Part shown: in pieces, positions 54,533 to 64,000 of the stretch
Numbering within the stretch: the first letter of the stretch is position 1
Layout of the letters: each line of letters starts with the position of its first letter
From: Alphaproteobacteria bacterium
Lineage (GTDB): Bacteria; Pseudomonadota; Alphaproteobacteria; UBA6615
Reading direction: 5' to 3'
Length of the DNA: 64,000 nt
Assembly (NCBI GenBank): GCA_011087645.1
Contig: JAALLF010000004.1
Coordinates: 140,987-204,986, forward strand
Position numbers and translations under genes: made by a program
The notes under the pieces: model-generated
Told to the model about the DNA's origin: nothing
What the model saw: only the letters and a program-made list of their open reading frames with translations
The model's database searches: none

Positions 54533-55717
54533 TCAACCGTTCTCAACCAATGAATATTGATCGTTGGACGCTAGGGACTCCGCCAAGGGCAGGCCCAGCT
54601 CCTCGCGTACAATATTCGCGCCGCGCACGATCGACACCATTTTGTTAAACGCGTGACGCCGGCTCATGCCCTCGCGGCCCATCCCGCAATCGGATGACAG
54701 CACCAGCCGTTCGGCAGGAATATGCTCCAACGCACTGCGCACCGTATCGGCGACCTGATCCGGCCTCTCGACCTGCAGCGAGTGGTGATCGATCACGCCG
54801 ACGGCGACTTTTTTGTCGGTGGCGATGACATTTCCGATCGGTCCTAATTCAGCGCCGCCAGCGCTGCAGCATTCGAAAGTGACCACGTCGGCGTCAACAC
54901 GGTTTAGCGCCTCCAGCGCCGGCTCGTATTTGGGTTGGAATGCGAAAATCCGCTGCTGCGCTGGGTTGCCCCAGCAGGTGTGGCACCACACCTCGGTCTT
55001 GTCGCGCAACCCGCGCACCGTGTTGTTAAACACCTCGACCATGAAGTCCGGATTCAGGACATCGTCGGTCAGCCCCTTGGCGGCGAGCAGATGAATTTGC
55101 GGCTCTTCCATCTGGATCACCGGGCAACCGGCATCGGCCAATTCGGTCAATTCCTCGTTCAGGGCGTCGCTCACCGCCCAGATGCATTCGCGAAGATCCT
55201 TGTAGTGGAAATTGCGCACCGCCAGCGCCAACAATTCCGCCGTGATGGTGCCGAACTTCACCGGGCGGGTGGTCAAACGCTGGGCGGTTTTCCAGATCGA
55301 TGTGTATTGCAAATTGCCGCGACCGACTGGCCCGACCAGATCAGCCATGACCCGCGCTTCGAGAACTTCGTGCAATATCTCGCCACGGGTGTTGGGGATA
55401 CCGGCGCGCGCGCCCTCGGGCTTGTAGGCATATTCGTTTGCGAAGCCCTCCATATGGTTGGGGGCATAAGAGAACCAGCTATGGCCGCCGACATCTTCAT
55501 CGAAGCGCGCGTCGCCATCGGTGCAGATATCCAAGCCGGCGGTCTCCTGGTCACGCAGATAGGACGATACGGCATCGGTATATTGCTCGCGAAAACGGGC
55601 ATTGACCATCGCGGTGCGAAAATTTCGCCTGCCAAGATTTTCGGTATACCAGGCCGGGCGCGGCAACGAGCCGATGACGCTGGTGGGAAGGACGATGTCG
55701 TCCGTTGCGTTGTACAT
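54533..55717 (-). CDS. Cobalamin-independent methionine synthase-like (MetE C-terminal family) protein
   Basis: 394 residues, only the catalytic MetE half (COG0620). The start is IGSLPRPAWY. Zinc ligands are recognisable: H and C in WCHTCWGN, E in VTFECCSAGG and C in SSDCGMGRE. IQMEEPQIHLL is the substrate strand. Short forms like this may use a donor other than methyltetrahydropteroyl-triglutamate. It lies in line with liu genes, 89 bp after the carboxylase alpha gene; why is unclear. Confidence 0.88.
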   Translation of the reverse strand: MYNATDDIVLPTSVIGSLPRPAWYTENLGRRNFRTAMVNARFREQYTDAVSSYLRDQETAGLDICTDGDARFDEDVGGHSWFSYAPNHMEGFANEYAYKPEGARAGIPNTRGEILHEVLEARVMADLVGPVGRGNLQYTSIWKTAQRLTTRPVKFGTITAELLALAVRNFHYKDLRECIWAVSDALNEELTELADAGCPVIQMEEPQIHLLAAKGLTDDVLNPDFMVEVFNNTVRGLRDKTEVWCHTCWGNPAQQRIFAFQPKYEPALEALNRVDADVVTFECCSAGGAELGPIGNVIATDKKVAVGVIDHHSLQVERPDQVADTVRSALEHIPAERLVLSSDCGMGREGMSRRHAFNKMVSIVRGANIVREELGLPLAESLASNDQYSLVENG

Positions 55718-55806
55718 AATCCTGCCCTCGATTTTTATGGTTCAAATTTTCCGCATCATCGCGGTATTTCGACGGCGCGACAAGGCACGCGCATCATCTA
55801 TGTCTG

Positions 55807-57777
<1,971 letters not shown>

Positions 57778-57781
57778 CGGT

Positions 57782-58735
57782 CTACTCCTCGCCCGATTCA
57801 ACAGAAGCCGATCCGTTGGGCCGGCGCGCATGGCGCATTATTTCGAAGAAGCCGAACAGGAACAGCAGAATGCCGATCATGACCTCGACCGCGGTCACCG
57901 CCCGGATCGCGTCCGACACCGGCGTAATATCGCCGTAGCCCACAGTCGATACGGTGATCAGCGAGAAATACAGGCTATCGACGAAACTGATCGCCTGCCG
58001 CTCCCCGGCGATCAGAAATAATGGCGCGTCGGCAAGACGGTCGGCGATGCGGTAGATCATCGCAAACACGATGACATTGAACGAGTACAGGGTGAAAAAC
58101 GCGAAGGCCGGCGCAAACAGATGCAGCATGCGCACGAAGAACTGGTCGAATAGCAGGCCCGTATCGATCAGGAACACGCAGATCGTGCGGCTCATCACGA
58201 CGATGAAGATCGAGGTCGCCGCCATGGCACCGACCATCGCTATGCCAACCTCTGTCGGAGACAGTTCGAACACAGGTACAAAGAAGGTAAGGGCGCTCAA
58301 GGTGGAGACCGGCGCCAGCCAGGCGAAGATCCGGGCCGGGTGCTGGCGATCGACGATATAATCGGCGTAGGCAACCCGGCGGATTTCGCTGCGGTGCCAC
58401 CACGCGCCGATCAGAAACGCTGAAATGGGCATTAAATACCCAACCGCGAATACCCAAGTTTCGGCGGTGGAAAAATTTTCGATCGCCAGAAAAAAATACA
58501 CGCAGGTATAGATCGCCAGCGAGTTGGCAAACGACAGCACAAAAAACCGGCTGCCCGGAAACAGCCACAAGAACACCCCGGCGGCGGTGAATACCGCGAC
58601 CAAAACCATGAGGGTCAGCAGTCCGAAACTCTCGGTCACCCCAGCGGCGATTAGCAACACCGTAAACGCGGTGAAGATCACCGCGCGGATCCACTGGCGG
58701 TACGGCATCCGCGCCGGGGTTACTTGCGCTGCCAT
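57782..58735 (-). CDS. Predicted ion channel with potassium selectivity filter
   Basis: 317 residues from an ATG at 58735 (58708 possible), with about eight hydrophobic segments. The last pair flanks a pore loop with TVGYGD (T264-D269) in SLYFSLITVSTVGYGDIT, the K+ channel filter. No RCK/TrkA-N regulatory domain is present; the tail is short. The gene overlaps the hydratase 3' end by 16 bp and its stop is 4 bp before the carboxylase alpha ATG, so it is translated within the liu unit. Confidence 0.88.
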   Translation of the reverse strand: MAAQVTPARMPYRQWIRAVIFTAFTVLLIAAGVTESFGLLTLMVLVAVFTAAGVFLWLFPGSRFFVLSFANSLAIYTCVYFFLAIENFSTAETWVFAVGYLMPISAFLIGAWWHRSEIRRVAYADYIVDRQHPARIFAWLAPVSTLSALTFFVPVFELSPTEVGIAMVGAMAATSIFIVVMSRTICVFLIDTGLLFDQFFVRMLHLFAPAFAFFTLYSFNVIVFAMIYRIADRLADAPLFLIAGERQAISFVDSLYFSLITVSTVGYGDITPVSDAIRAVTAVEVMIGILLFLFGFFEIMRHARRPNGSASVESGEE

Positions 58736-59508
58736 GTCGCCGGCCGTTTTTCCAGAAATGCGCGCACACCCTCTTTGCCCTCCGCCGAGGCGCGCACCCG
58801 AGCGATATGTTGTGCCGTACCCTCGATAAGGGCGGCGTCGACCGATCTGTTGGCAACGTTGCGGATGAGCCCTTTGCATTCGGCGATCGCCATCGGCCCG
58901 TTTTGCAACAACGCCGAGATGAGACCGTCGACGGCAGTGTCGAGTTGGTCGGGCGCCGTCACCATATGCACCAGGCCAATACGTTCGGCAGCAACGCCAT
59001 CGAACCGCTCGGCGGTGAGGAAATAGCGCCGCGCATTATGGGCGCCCATGGCGGCGACCACATAGGGGCTAATGGTCGACGGGGCGAGGCCGAGACGAGC
59101 CTCGGACAGGCAGAAAATCGCCGCTTCCGAGGCCACGGCGATATCGCAGCACGCGACCAATCCGACGCCGCCACCGAAGGTCGCCCCGTGCACCCGCGCG
59201 ATCGTCGGCTTCGGTAATTCGTTCAAGGTCCGCAGCATGACGGCCAGAGCTTTCGCGTCGGCCAGGTTCTCCGCCTCGTCGTAATCGGCCATGCGCCGCA
59301 TCCAGTCGAGATCGGCGCCAGCGGAAAAGCTCTTACCCTCGCCCGACAGGACCACTACCCGCACCGACCCATCGTCGCCGACCTGTTCCAATGCGGTGGT
59401 GAACGCGGCAATGATGGCATCGTCGAAGGCGTTGTGTTTTTCCGGCTGGGCCAGGATTAACCGGGCGACACCATCCTCGATTTCGACTTTTAGCTTGTCG
59501 GTGCTCAT
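58720..59508 (-). CDS. Enoyl-CoA hydratase (methylglutaconyl-CoA hydratase-like)
   Basis: 262 residues, crotonase fold. Oxyanion-hole glycines are in SFSAGADLDWMRRM near residue 65 and ATFGGGVGLVACCDIAVAS near 110-130; the SEARLGLAPSTISPYVVAAMG block follows. The ADLDWM sequence is typical of AUH/LiuC methylglutaconyl-CoA hydratases. It converts 3-methylglutaconyl-CoA to HMG-CoA. It starts 6 bp after the carboxylase beta stop. Confidence 0.92.
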   Translation of the reverse strand: MSTDKLKVEIEDGVARLILAQPEKHNAFDDAIIAAFTTALEQVGDDGSVRVVVLSGEGKSFSAGADLDWMRRMADYDEAENLADAKALAVMLRTLNELPKPTIARVHGATFGGGVGLVACCDIAVASEAAIFCLSEARLGLAPSTISPYVVAAMGAHNARRYFLTAERFDGVAAERIGLVHMVTAPDQLDTAVDGLISALLQNGPMAIAECKGLIRNVANRSVDAALIEGTAQHIARVRASAEGKEGVRAFLEKRPATWQRK

Positions 59509-59514
59509 CGCCGC

Positions 59515-61122
59515 CTACATCCGAAAGATGCCGAATTTGGTCGGCGAGATCGGTGCGTTGAGCGCGGCGGAGATGCTGAGCCCCAAGACACGGCGGGTAT
59601 CGGCGGGGTCGATGATGCCGTCATCCCACAACCGCGCACTGGCGTAATAGGGATGGCCTTCGACTTCGTATTGATCGTGAATCGGCTGCTTGAACTCGGC
59701 TTCCTCGGCTTCGCTCCAGCTCTCGCCGCGCGCCTCCAACCCGTCTCGGCGGACCTGCGCCAGCACATTGGCGGCCTGCTCACCGCCCATAACCGAGATC
59801 CGCGCATTGGGCCACATCCATAAAAACCGTGGCCCGTAGGCGCGCCCGCACATGCCGTAATTGCCAGCGCCGAAGCTGCCTCCGATAATCACCGTGAATT
59901 TCGGCACATTGGCGCACGCCACCGCGGTGACCAGCTTGGCGCCATCCTTGGCGATGCCACCGGCCTCGTACTTTTTGCCAACCATGAAGCCGGAGATATT
60001 CTGCAGGAACACCAGGGGAATGCCGCGCTGACAACATAGTTCGATGAAGTGCGCGCCCTTCAGCGACGATTCCGAAAACAGGATACCGTTATTGGCGATG
60101 ATGCCCACCGGATAGCCGTGGATATGCGCAAAGCCGGTCACGAGCGTCTCGCCATACAGCGCCTTGAATTCATCAAGCTCACTGCCATCGACAATCCGTG
60201 CGATGATTTCGCGTACGTCATAGGGCTTGCGCGTATCGGCCGGCACCACCCCGTAAATATCGTCAGCCGGGTAGAGCGGCTCAACGGTCTCACGGGTTTC
60301 GATTTCGACTACCTTGGGCCGGTTGAGATTACCGACGATCTTGCGCACCAACGCCAACGCGTGGGTGTCGTCATTGGCCATATGGTCGGTCACGCCACTC
60401 ACCCGGGCATGCACATCGGCGCCGCCCAGTTCTTCGGCGGTGACCACCTCGCCAATCGCCGCCTTTACCAGCGGCGGGCCGGCCAAAAAGATCGTCCCCT
60501 GATCTTTGACGATGATGCTTTCATCGGCCATCGCCGGCACATAGGCGCCACCGGCGGTACACGAGCCCATCACCGCGGCGATTTGCGGTATACCCTGGGA
60601 TGACATGGTCGCCTGGTTATAAAAGATGCGGCCGAAATGCTCCCGGTCGGGAAAGATACCGGCCTGCTGGGGCAGATTCGCCCCGCCGGAATCGACCAGA
60701 TAAATGCATGGCAGATTGTTCTCGCGGGCGATCTCTTGCGCGCGCAAATGTTTCTTCACGGTCATCGGATAATAGGTGCCGCCCTTGACCGTCGCATCGT
60801 TGACGACGACGACGCATTCGCGCCCCGACACCCGGCCGATGCCAGTGATGATGCCGCCGGCTGGGATGACATCGTCGTACATCTCGTAGGCGGCGAACTG
60901 CGAGAACTCGACGAACGGCGATCCCTCGTCGAGCAAAACCCGCACCCGGTCGCGCGGCAGAAGTTTACCACGCGACACATGACGCTCGCGCGACCGCTCA
61001 CCGCCACCGCGTTCGATCTCGGCGACCTTGTCACGCAGATCGCCGACCGCGGTCTGCAGGGCCTGCGCGTTTGCTTTGAATTCGGCTGACTTCGCATCGA
61101 GCGACGATTTCAATATGGTCAT
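59515..61122 (-). CDS. Methylcrotonyl-CoA carboxylase beta subunit
   Basis: 535 residues, the carboxyltransferase component. Landmarks: [28 protein letters not shown] at the start, then [33 protein letters not shown] and [27 protein letters not shown] (in parts), [33 protein letters not shown]. The LPRDR start and the GMCGRAY sequence are characteristic of methylcrotonyl- rather than propionyl-CoA carboxylases. It is the first gene of the minus-strand liu unit, divergent from a dehydratase gene 53 bp away. Confidence 0.95.
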   Translation of the reverse strand: MTILKSSLDAKSAEFKANAQALQTAVGDLRDKVAEIERGGGERSRERHVSRGKLLPRDRVRVLLDEGSPFVEFSQFAAYEMYDDVIPAGGIITGIGRVSGRECVVVVNDATVKGGTYYPMTVKKHLRAQEIARENNLPCIYLVDSGGANLPQQAGIFPDREHFGRIFYNQATMSSQGIPQIAAVMGSCTAGGAYVPAMADESIIVKDQGTIFLAGPPLVKAAIGEVVTAEELGGADVHARVSGVTDHMANDDTHALALVRKIVGNLNRPKVVEIETRETVEPLYPADDIYGVVPADTRKPYDVREIIARIVDGSELDEFKALYGETLVTGFAHIHGYPVGIIANNGILFSESSLKGAHFIELCCQRGIPLVFLQNISGFMVGKKYEAGGIAKDGAKLVTAVACANVPKFTVIIGGSFGAGNYGMCGRAYGPRFLWMWPNARISVMGGEQAANVLAQVRRDGLEARGESWSEAEEAEFKQPIHDQYEVEGHPYYASARLWDDGIIDPADTRRVLGLSISAALNAPISPTKFGIFRM

Positions 61123-61175
61123 CGAGCGTACCTCGCCGCCTTGCTTGTTAAATATCCCGTGCTATAGGAACCGCT

Positions 61176-62141
61176 ATGGAATTGCCGACCAAATCCCAGA
61201 TCCAGGCCGCCACCGAAACGGTTTACACGGCCATGCCGGCGACCCCGCAATATGCCTGGCCGTTGCTGGCTGAGCGATGTGGTACGACGGTGTGGGTCAA
61301 GCATGAAAACCATTCGCCAATCGGCGCCTTCAAAGTTCGCGGCGGCTTGCTTTACATGTCGCGGCTGCGCGCCAGCCATCCCGATAGCCGCGGCGTGATT
61401 ACGGCGACCCGCGGCAATCACGGCCAATCGATCGCCTTTGCCGCCAGGGCCAACGGTCTGCGCGCGGTGATCGTGGTGCCAGAAGGCAATTCGCCGGAAA
61501 AGAACGCGGCGATGGTCGCGCTGGGCGCCGAACTGATTATCCATGGCCATGATTTTCAGGAGGCCTACGAATATTCCTACGGGTTGGCCGACGAACGAGG
61601 ACTGACTCTGGTCCCCTCCTTTGCCGAAGATCTGGTGGCCGGTGTCTCCACCTATGCTCTGGAATTTCTCACCGCCGCGCCGGATATCGACACGCTGTAT
61701 GTCTCTATCGGTCTGGGGTCGGGGATCTGTAGCTGTATCGCCGCGCGCGAGGCGTTGGGGCTGACCACCAAGATCGTCGGCGTGGTCGCCGAGAACGCGC
61801 CCTGCTACGCCCTGTCCTTCACCCAAGGCCAGCCGGTGTCGACCAACAGCGCCGACACGCTGGCGGACGGGTTGGCTTGCCGGGTGCCCGACGACGCGGC
61901 GGTCGAGGTTATCAATCATTTCGCGGAACGCATCGTCACGGTCAGCGAGGCCGAAATCAAAGCCGCGATGCGCCACTATTTCACCGACACCCACAATGTC
62001 GCCGAAGGCGCCGGCGCGGCGCCTCTGGCGGCGCTGCTGCAAGAGCGCGGACAGGCGACGGATCGAACCGTCGGTTTGGTCCTGTCGGGCGGCAATGTGG
62101 ATCGCGACCTGTTTCAAAATATCCTCGCCGAAACCGACTAA
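61176..62141 (+). CDS. Threonine dehydratase-like PLP enzyme
   Basis: 321 residues, fold-type II PLP family. The Schiff-base lysine is in SPIGAFKVRGG, the substrate loop is TATRGNHGQS, and the phosphate-binding glycine loop is SIGLGSGIC. The ending LVLSGGNVDRDLF is typical of serine/threonine dehydratases. No regulatory ACT domain is present, so it is of the catabolic/short type; a hydroxy-aspartate or ectoine-pathway substrate (EutB-like) is also possible. A clear promoter was not seen. Confidence 0.88.
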   Translation: MELPTKSQIQAATETVYTAMPATPQYAWPLLAERCGTTVWVKHENHSPIGAFKVRGGLLYMSRLRASHPDSRGVITATRGNHGQSIAFAARANGLRAVIVVPEGNSPEKNAAMVALGAELIIHGHDFQEAYEYSYGLADERGLTLVPSFAEDLVAGVSTYALEFLTAAPDIDTLYVSIGLGSGICSCIAAREALGLTTKIVGVVAENAPCYALSFTQGQPVSTNSADTLADGLACRVPDDAAVEVINHFAERIVTVSEAEIKAAMRHYFTDTHNVAEGAGAAPLAALLQERGQATDRTVGLVLSGGNVDRDLFQNILAETD

Positions 62142-62150
62142 TCCCAAAAT

Positions 62151-62220
62151 TCATCCTTCGACAGGCTCAGGATGAGGGGTTTGTCCAAATCCTCATGGTG
62201 AGCTTGTCGAACCATGACGG
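62151..62220. repeat. CTTCGACAAGCTCAG dispersed repeat, copy C
   Basis: Units TCATCCTTCGACAGGCTCAGG and CCTCATGGTGAGCTTGTCG (inverted) fill the gap between the convergent dehydratase and isomerase genes. Confidence 0.88.
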
Positions 62221-62223
62221 TTC

Positions 62224-62829
62224 TCAAAAACCTTCGGTGACCAACCATTCATCGAGGATCTCGAACCGGTCGACCCCCCAGAACGGCTCGCCATCGGCGA
62301 TCACGAACGGCGAGCCGAAAACGCCTTTCTTGATCGCCGCATCGGTTTCGTCGATGAGACGCTGCTTAACCGCCGGGTCGTCCAGCGCATCCATGATGTC
62401 CTTCTGATCGATGCCCACGCTGGCCGCCACCCGGGCGACGCTGGCCGGTGCGGAAATATCCTCATTGTTGGCCAGGGCCGCCGTATAGAGGGCCATGGCA
62501 AAGCCCTTTGCTTGTCCTGGGTCTTTGTCCTTCACCCAATAAAACGCGCGCGACGCGGCGGTCGGCGAAAACGGGTGCACGTCGGGATGCTTATAGGTCA
62601 CGCCGTAATACCGGCAGACCCGTGCCGAATCCTGCATCAAATAATCGCCCTTGATCGGCGTCTGATCCATCGGCTTGGCGCCGGTCAGCTTGAACGCCGC
62701 CGCCAATTGGATGGGATACCAATCGGTTTTGCGGTCGTAGCGCTCGGCGATGTTGTCGATCAGATGGGCGCCCACATAACCGTACGGGCTGTTGAAATCG
62801 AAATAGAACTCTAGTGGTGCGTCGCTCAT
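62224..62829 (-). CDS. 2-hydroxychromene-2-carboxylate isomerase family (DsbA-fold) protein
   Basis: 201 residues. The N-terminal FYFDFNSPYGYVGAHL replaces the DsbA CxxC with SPY, as in HCCA isomerases/kappa GSTs; the C-terminal block is GVFGSPFVIADGEPFWGVDRFEILDEWL. Such enzymes use glutathione in aromatic degradation, though many genomic members have no known substrate. The gene is flanked by repeat copies C and D and may be a unit on its own. Confidence 0.9.
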   Translation of the reverse strand: MSDAPLEFYFDFNSPYGYVGAHLIDNIAERYDRKTDWYPIQLAAAFKLTGAKPMDQTPIKGDYLMQDSARVCRYYGVTYKHPDVHPFSPTAASRAFYWVKDKDPGQAKGFAMALYTAALANNEDISAPASVARVAASVGIDQKDIMDALDDPAVKQRLIDETDAAIKKGVFGSPFVIADGEPFWGVDRFEILDEWLVTEGF

Positions 62830-62845
62830 TTTAACTCCTGTCCGG

Positions 62846-62917
62846 CCTCATCCTTCGACAAGCTCAGGACGAGGATATTAGTACGCCCCTCATGCTGAGC
62901 CTGTCGAAGTATGAGGG
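62846..62917. repeat. CTTCGACAAGCTCAG dispersed repeat, copy D
   Basis: Units CCTCATCCTTCGACAAGCTC and GCTGAGCCTGTCGAAGTATG lie inverted to each other between two minus-strand genes. Confidence 0.88.
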
Positions 62918-62941
62918 TTTGGCTGTTCATAGCGTGTGTGT

Positions 62942-64000
62942 TCAATCAGTGCTCGCGATTTCGCGCGAAATCACCATTTTCTGGATTTCCGACGCACCTT
63001 CGTAGATTTGCGTCACGCGGACATCGCGATAGATGCGCTCCACCGGAAAATCTTGCAAATAGCCGTTGCCGCCATGGATCTGGATGGCGTCGGAACAAAC
63101 TTTCTCCGCCATTTCCGAAGCAAAGAGTTTGGCTATCGCCGCCTCTTCCACACATTTCTCGTCCCGGTCGCGCAGATCGGCGGCGTGCAGATACATCTGT
63201 CGGGCGACCGAAATACTGGTCTTCATCTCGGCCAGCTTGAAAGCGATCGCCTGATGCTCGATGAGTTTCTGTCCGAAGGTCTCCCGCTCCTTTGCATAGG
63301 CGACAGCGTGCTCAAACGCAGCGCGCGCCATGCCGACCGCCTGGGCAGCCACGCCGATGCGGCCGCCTTCCAGGTTTGCTAGTGCGATGCGGTAGCCCCC
63401 GCCTTCCTCGCCGAGCAACAGGTCAGGCGTGATCTCCACATTGTCCAAGGTGATCGAACAGGTCTCCGACGAGCGCTGACCCAATTTGTGCTCGACCCGG
63501 TTGACCGTATAGCCCGGCGTATCGGTGGGCACGATAAAGGCGCTGATCCCTTTCGGGCCGGCCGCCGGATCGGTCACCGCAAAGGTGATGGCGATGCCGG
63601 CCTTGCTGCCGGTACTGATGAACTGCTTGGCGCCATTGAGTACATATTTATTGCCGACCTTCTCGGCCCGAGTCTTGATCGCCCCGGCATCCGAACCGGT
63701 GTGAGGTTCGGTCAGCATGAAGGCGCCCAACATGTCGCCAGTCGCCGTGTGCGTTAGAAAGCGCTGTTTTTGATCGTCACTGCCGAACTTGTAGAGCGGC
63801 ATGCAGACAACCGAATTTTGCACCGCCAGAATGGTCGAACAGCCACCATCGCCAGCAGCGATTTCCTCAGTAACCAGGGCGAGTTCGGTATTACCCAGGC
63901 CGGCGCCGCCCCATTTCTCGGGCACTTGCACTCCCAACAGGCCAAGCGCACCCATTTCCTTTACCGCGTCCGCCGGGAACGTCGCGTCGCGATCCCAGTC
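62942..64000 (-). CDS. Acyl-CoA dehydrogenase (5' end outside the window)
   Basis: 353 codons are present, open to the right edge; the upstream end reads DWDRDATFPADAVKE, so the true start is beyond base 64000. FAD/acyl motifs: GAFMLTEPHTGSDAGAIKT, QFISTGSKAGI, then QIHGGNGYLQDFPVERIYRDVRVTQIYEGASEIQK (in parts). The catalytic base is the Glu of IYEGASEIQ, the position used by short/medium-chain enzymes, not by isovaleryl-CoA dehydrogenase. It lies next to the liu cluster and may still serve branched-chain acyl-CoA oxidation. Confidence 0.92.
   Translation of the reverse strand, partial: DWDRDATFPADAVKEMGALGLLGVQVPEKWGGAGLGNTELALVTEEIAAGDGGCSTILAVQNSVVCMPLYKFGSDDQKQRFLTHTATGDMLGAFMLTEPHTGSDAGAIKTRAEKVGNKYVLNGAKQFISTGSKAGIAITFAVTDPAAGPKGISAFIVPTDTPGYTVNRVEHKLGQRSSETCSITLDNVEITPDLLLGEEGGGYRIALANLEGGRIGVAAQAVGMARAAFEHAVAYAKERETFGQKLIEHQAIAFKLAEMKTSISVARQMYLHAADLRDRDEKCVEEAAIAKLFASEMAEKVCSDAIQIHGGNGYLQDFPVERIYRDVRVTQIYEGASEIQKMVISREIASTD

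Overview
The window looks like chromosomal DNA of a GC-rich alphaproteobacterium, probably in or near Rhodospirillales; this is inferred from gene content, not a phylogeny. Pointers are a MipZ division-positioning ATPase, a DUF1489 protein, an NDUFA12-type complex I accessory subunit beside mlaD genes, a long class II (B12-dependent) ribonucleotide reductase, a phasin and a clpS-clpA pair. I see no rRNA, tRNA, CRISPR array, prophage or transposase. Several dispersed palindromic repeat families sit between genes.

Layout. 1-1232: minus-strand NDUFA12 and two tandem mlaD-like genes. 1613-8122: plus-strand nrdJ with its terminator, a RidA protein, a zinc-type CDF transporter and a FemAB-like acyltransferase. 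8402-11941: minus-strand clpS-clpA and a phasin with three PhaR-like boxes upstream. 12181-13467: a small, less GC-rich, accessory-looking patch with two exported hypothetical proteins among four related CTGACA hairpin repeats. 13481-18004: hydrolase, four-rhodanese protein, lipoprotein and a D,D-carboxypeptidase with a SPOR domain. 18216-23114: minus-strand galU-ugd-phosphohexomutase, making UDP-glucose and UDP-glucuronate, followed by a luciferase-like oxidoreductase and a tiny ORF with a perfect Shine-Dalgarno. 23247-27795: molybdopterin oxidoreductase, mipZ, a VWA protein and a membrane DnaJ protein. 27914-31108: three tandem DUF3179 exported proteins. 31318-39996: short-chain dehydrogenase, acyl-CoA synthetase, cupin, 2-oxoglutarate dioxygenase, glutamine-synthetase-like ligase, serine hydrolase, ketopantoate-reductase-like enzyme and small membrane proteins.

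40268-44813 is a tripartite tricarboxylate transporter operon (GlcG-like, TctC, TctB, TctA, Gfo/Idh dehydrogenase) with a terminator-like hairpin between tctC and tctB. A ParE-type toxin-antitoxin pair follows (44880-45360), then a CocE-type hydrolase, a Leu/Glu/Phe/Val dehydrogenase and an iron ABC transporter (binding protein and fused permease, no ATPase gene) behind a Fur-like site and a large palindrome. 51838-53475 holds DUF1489 and a response regulator with a helical partner.

53608-64000 is mainly a leucine/isovalerate catabolic (liu-type) cluster: methylcrotonyl-CoA carboxylase beta and alpha, methylglutaconyl-CoA hydratase, HMG-CoA lyase and a nearby acyl-CoA dehydrogenase. A predicted potassium channel gene and a MetE-like gene are wedged into it. 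The least explained points are the DUF3179 triplet (one copy starts inside a dispersed repeat), the ion channel in the leucine operon, the tiny ORF at 18216-18293 and the CTGACA hairpin patch.
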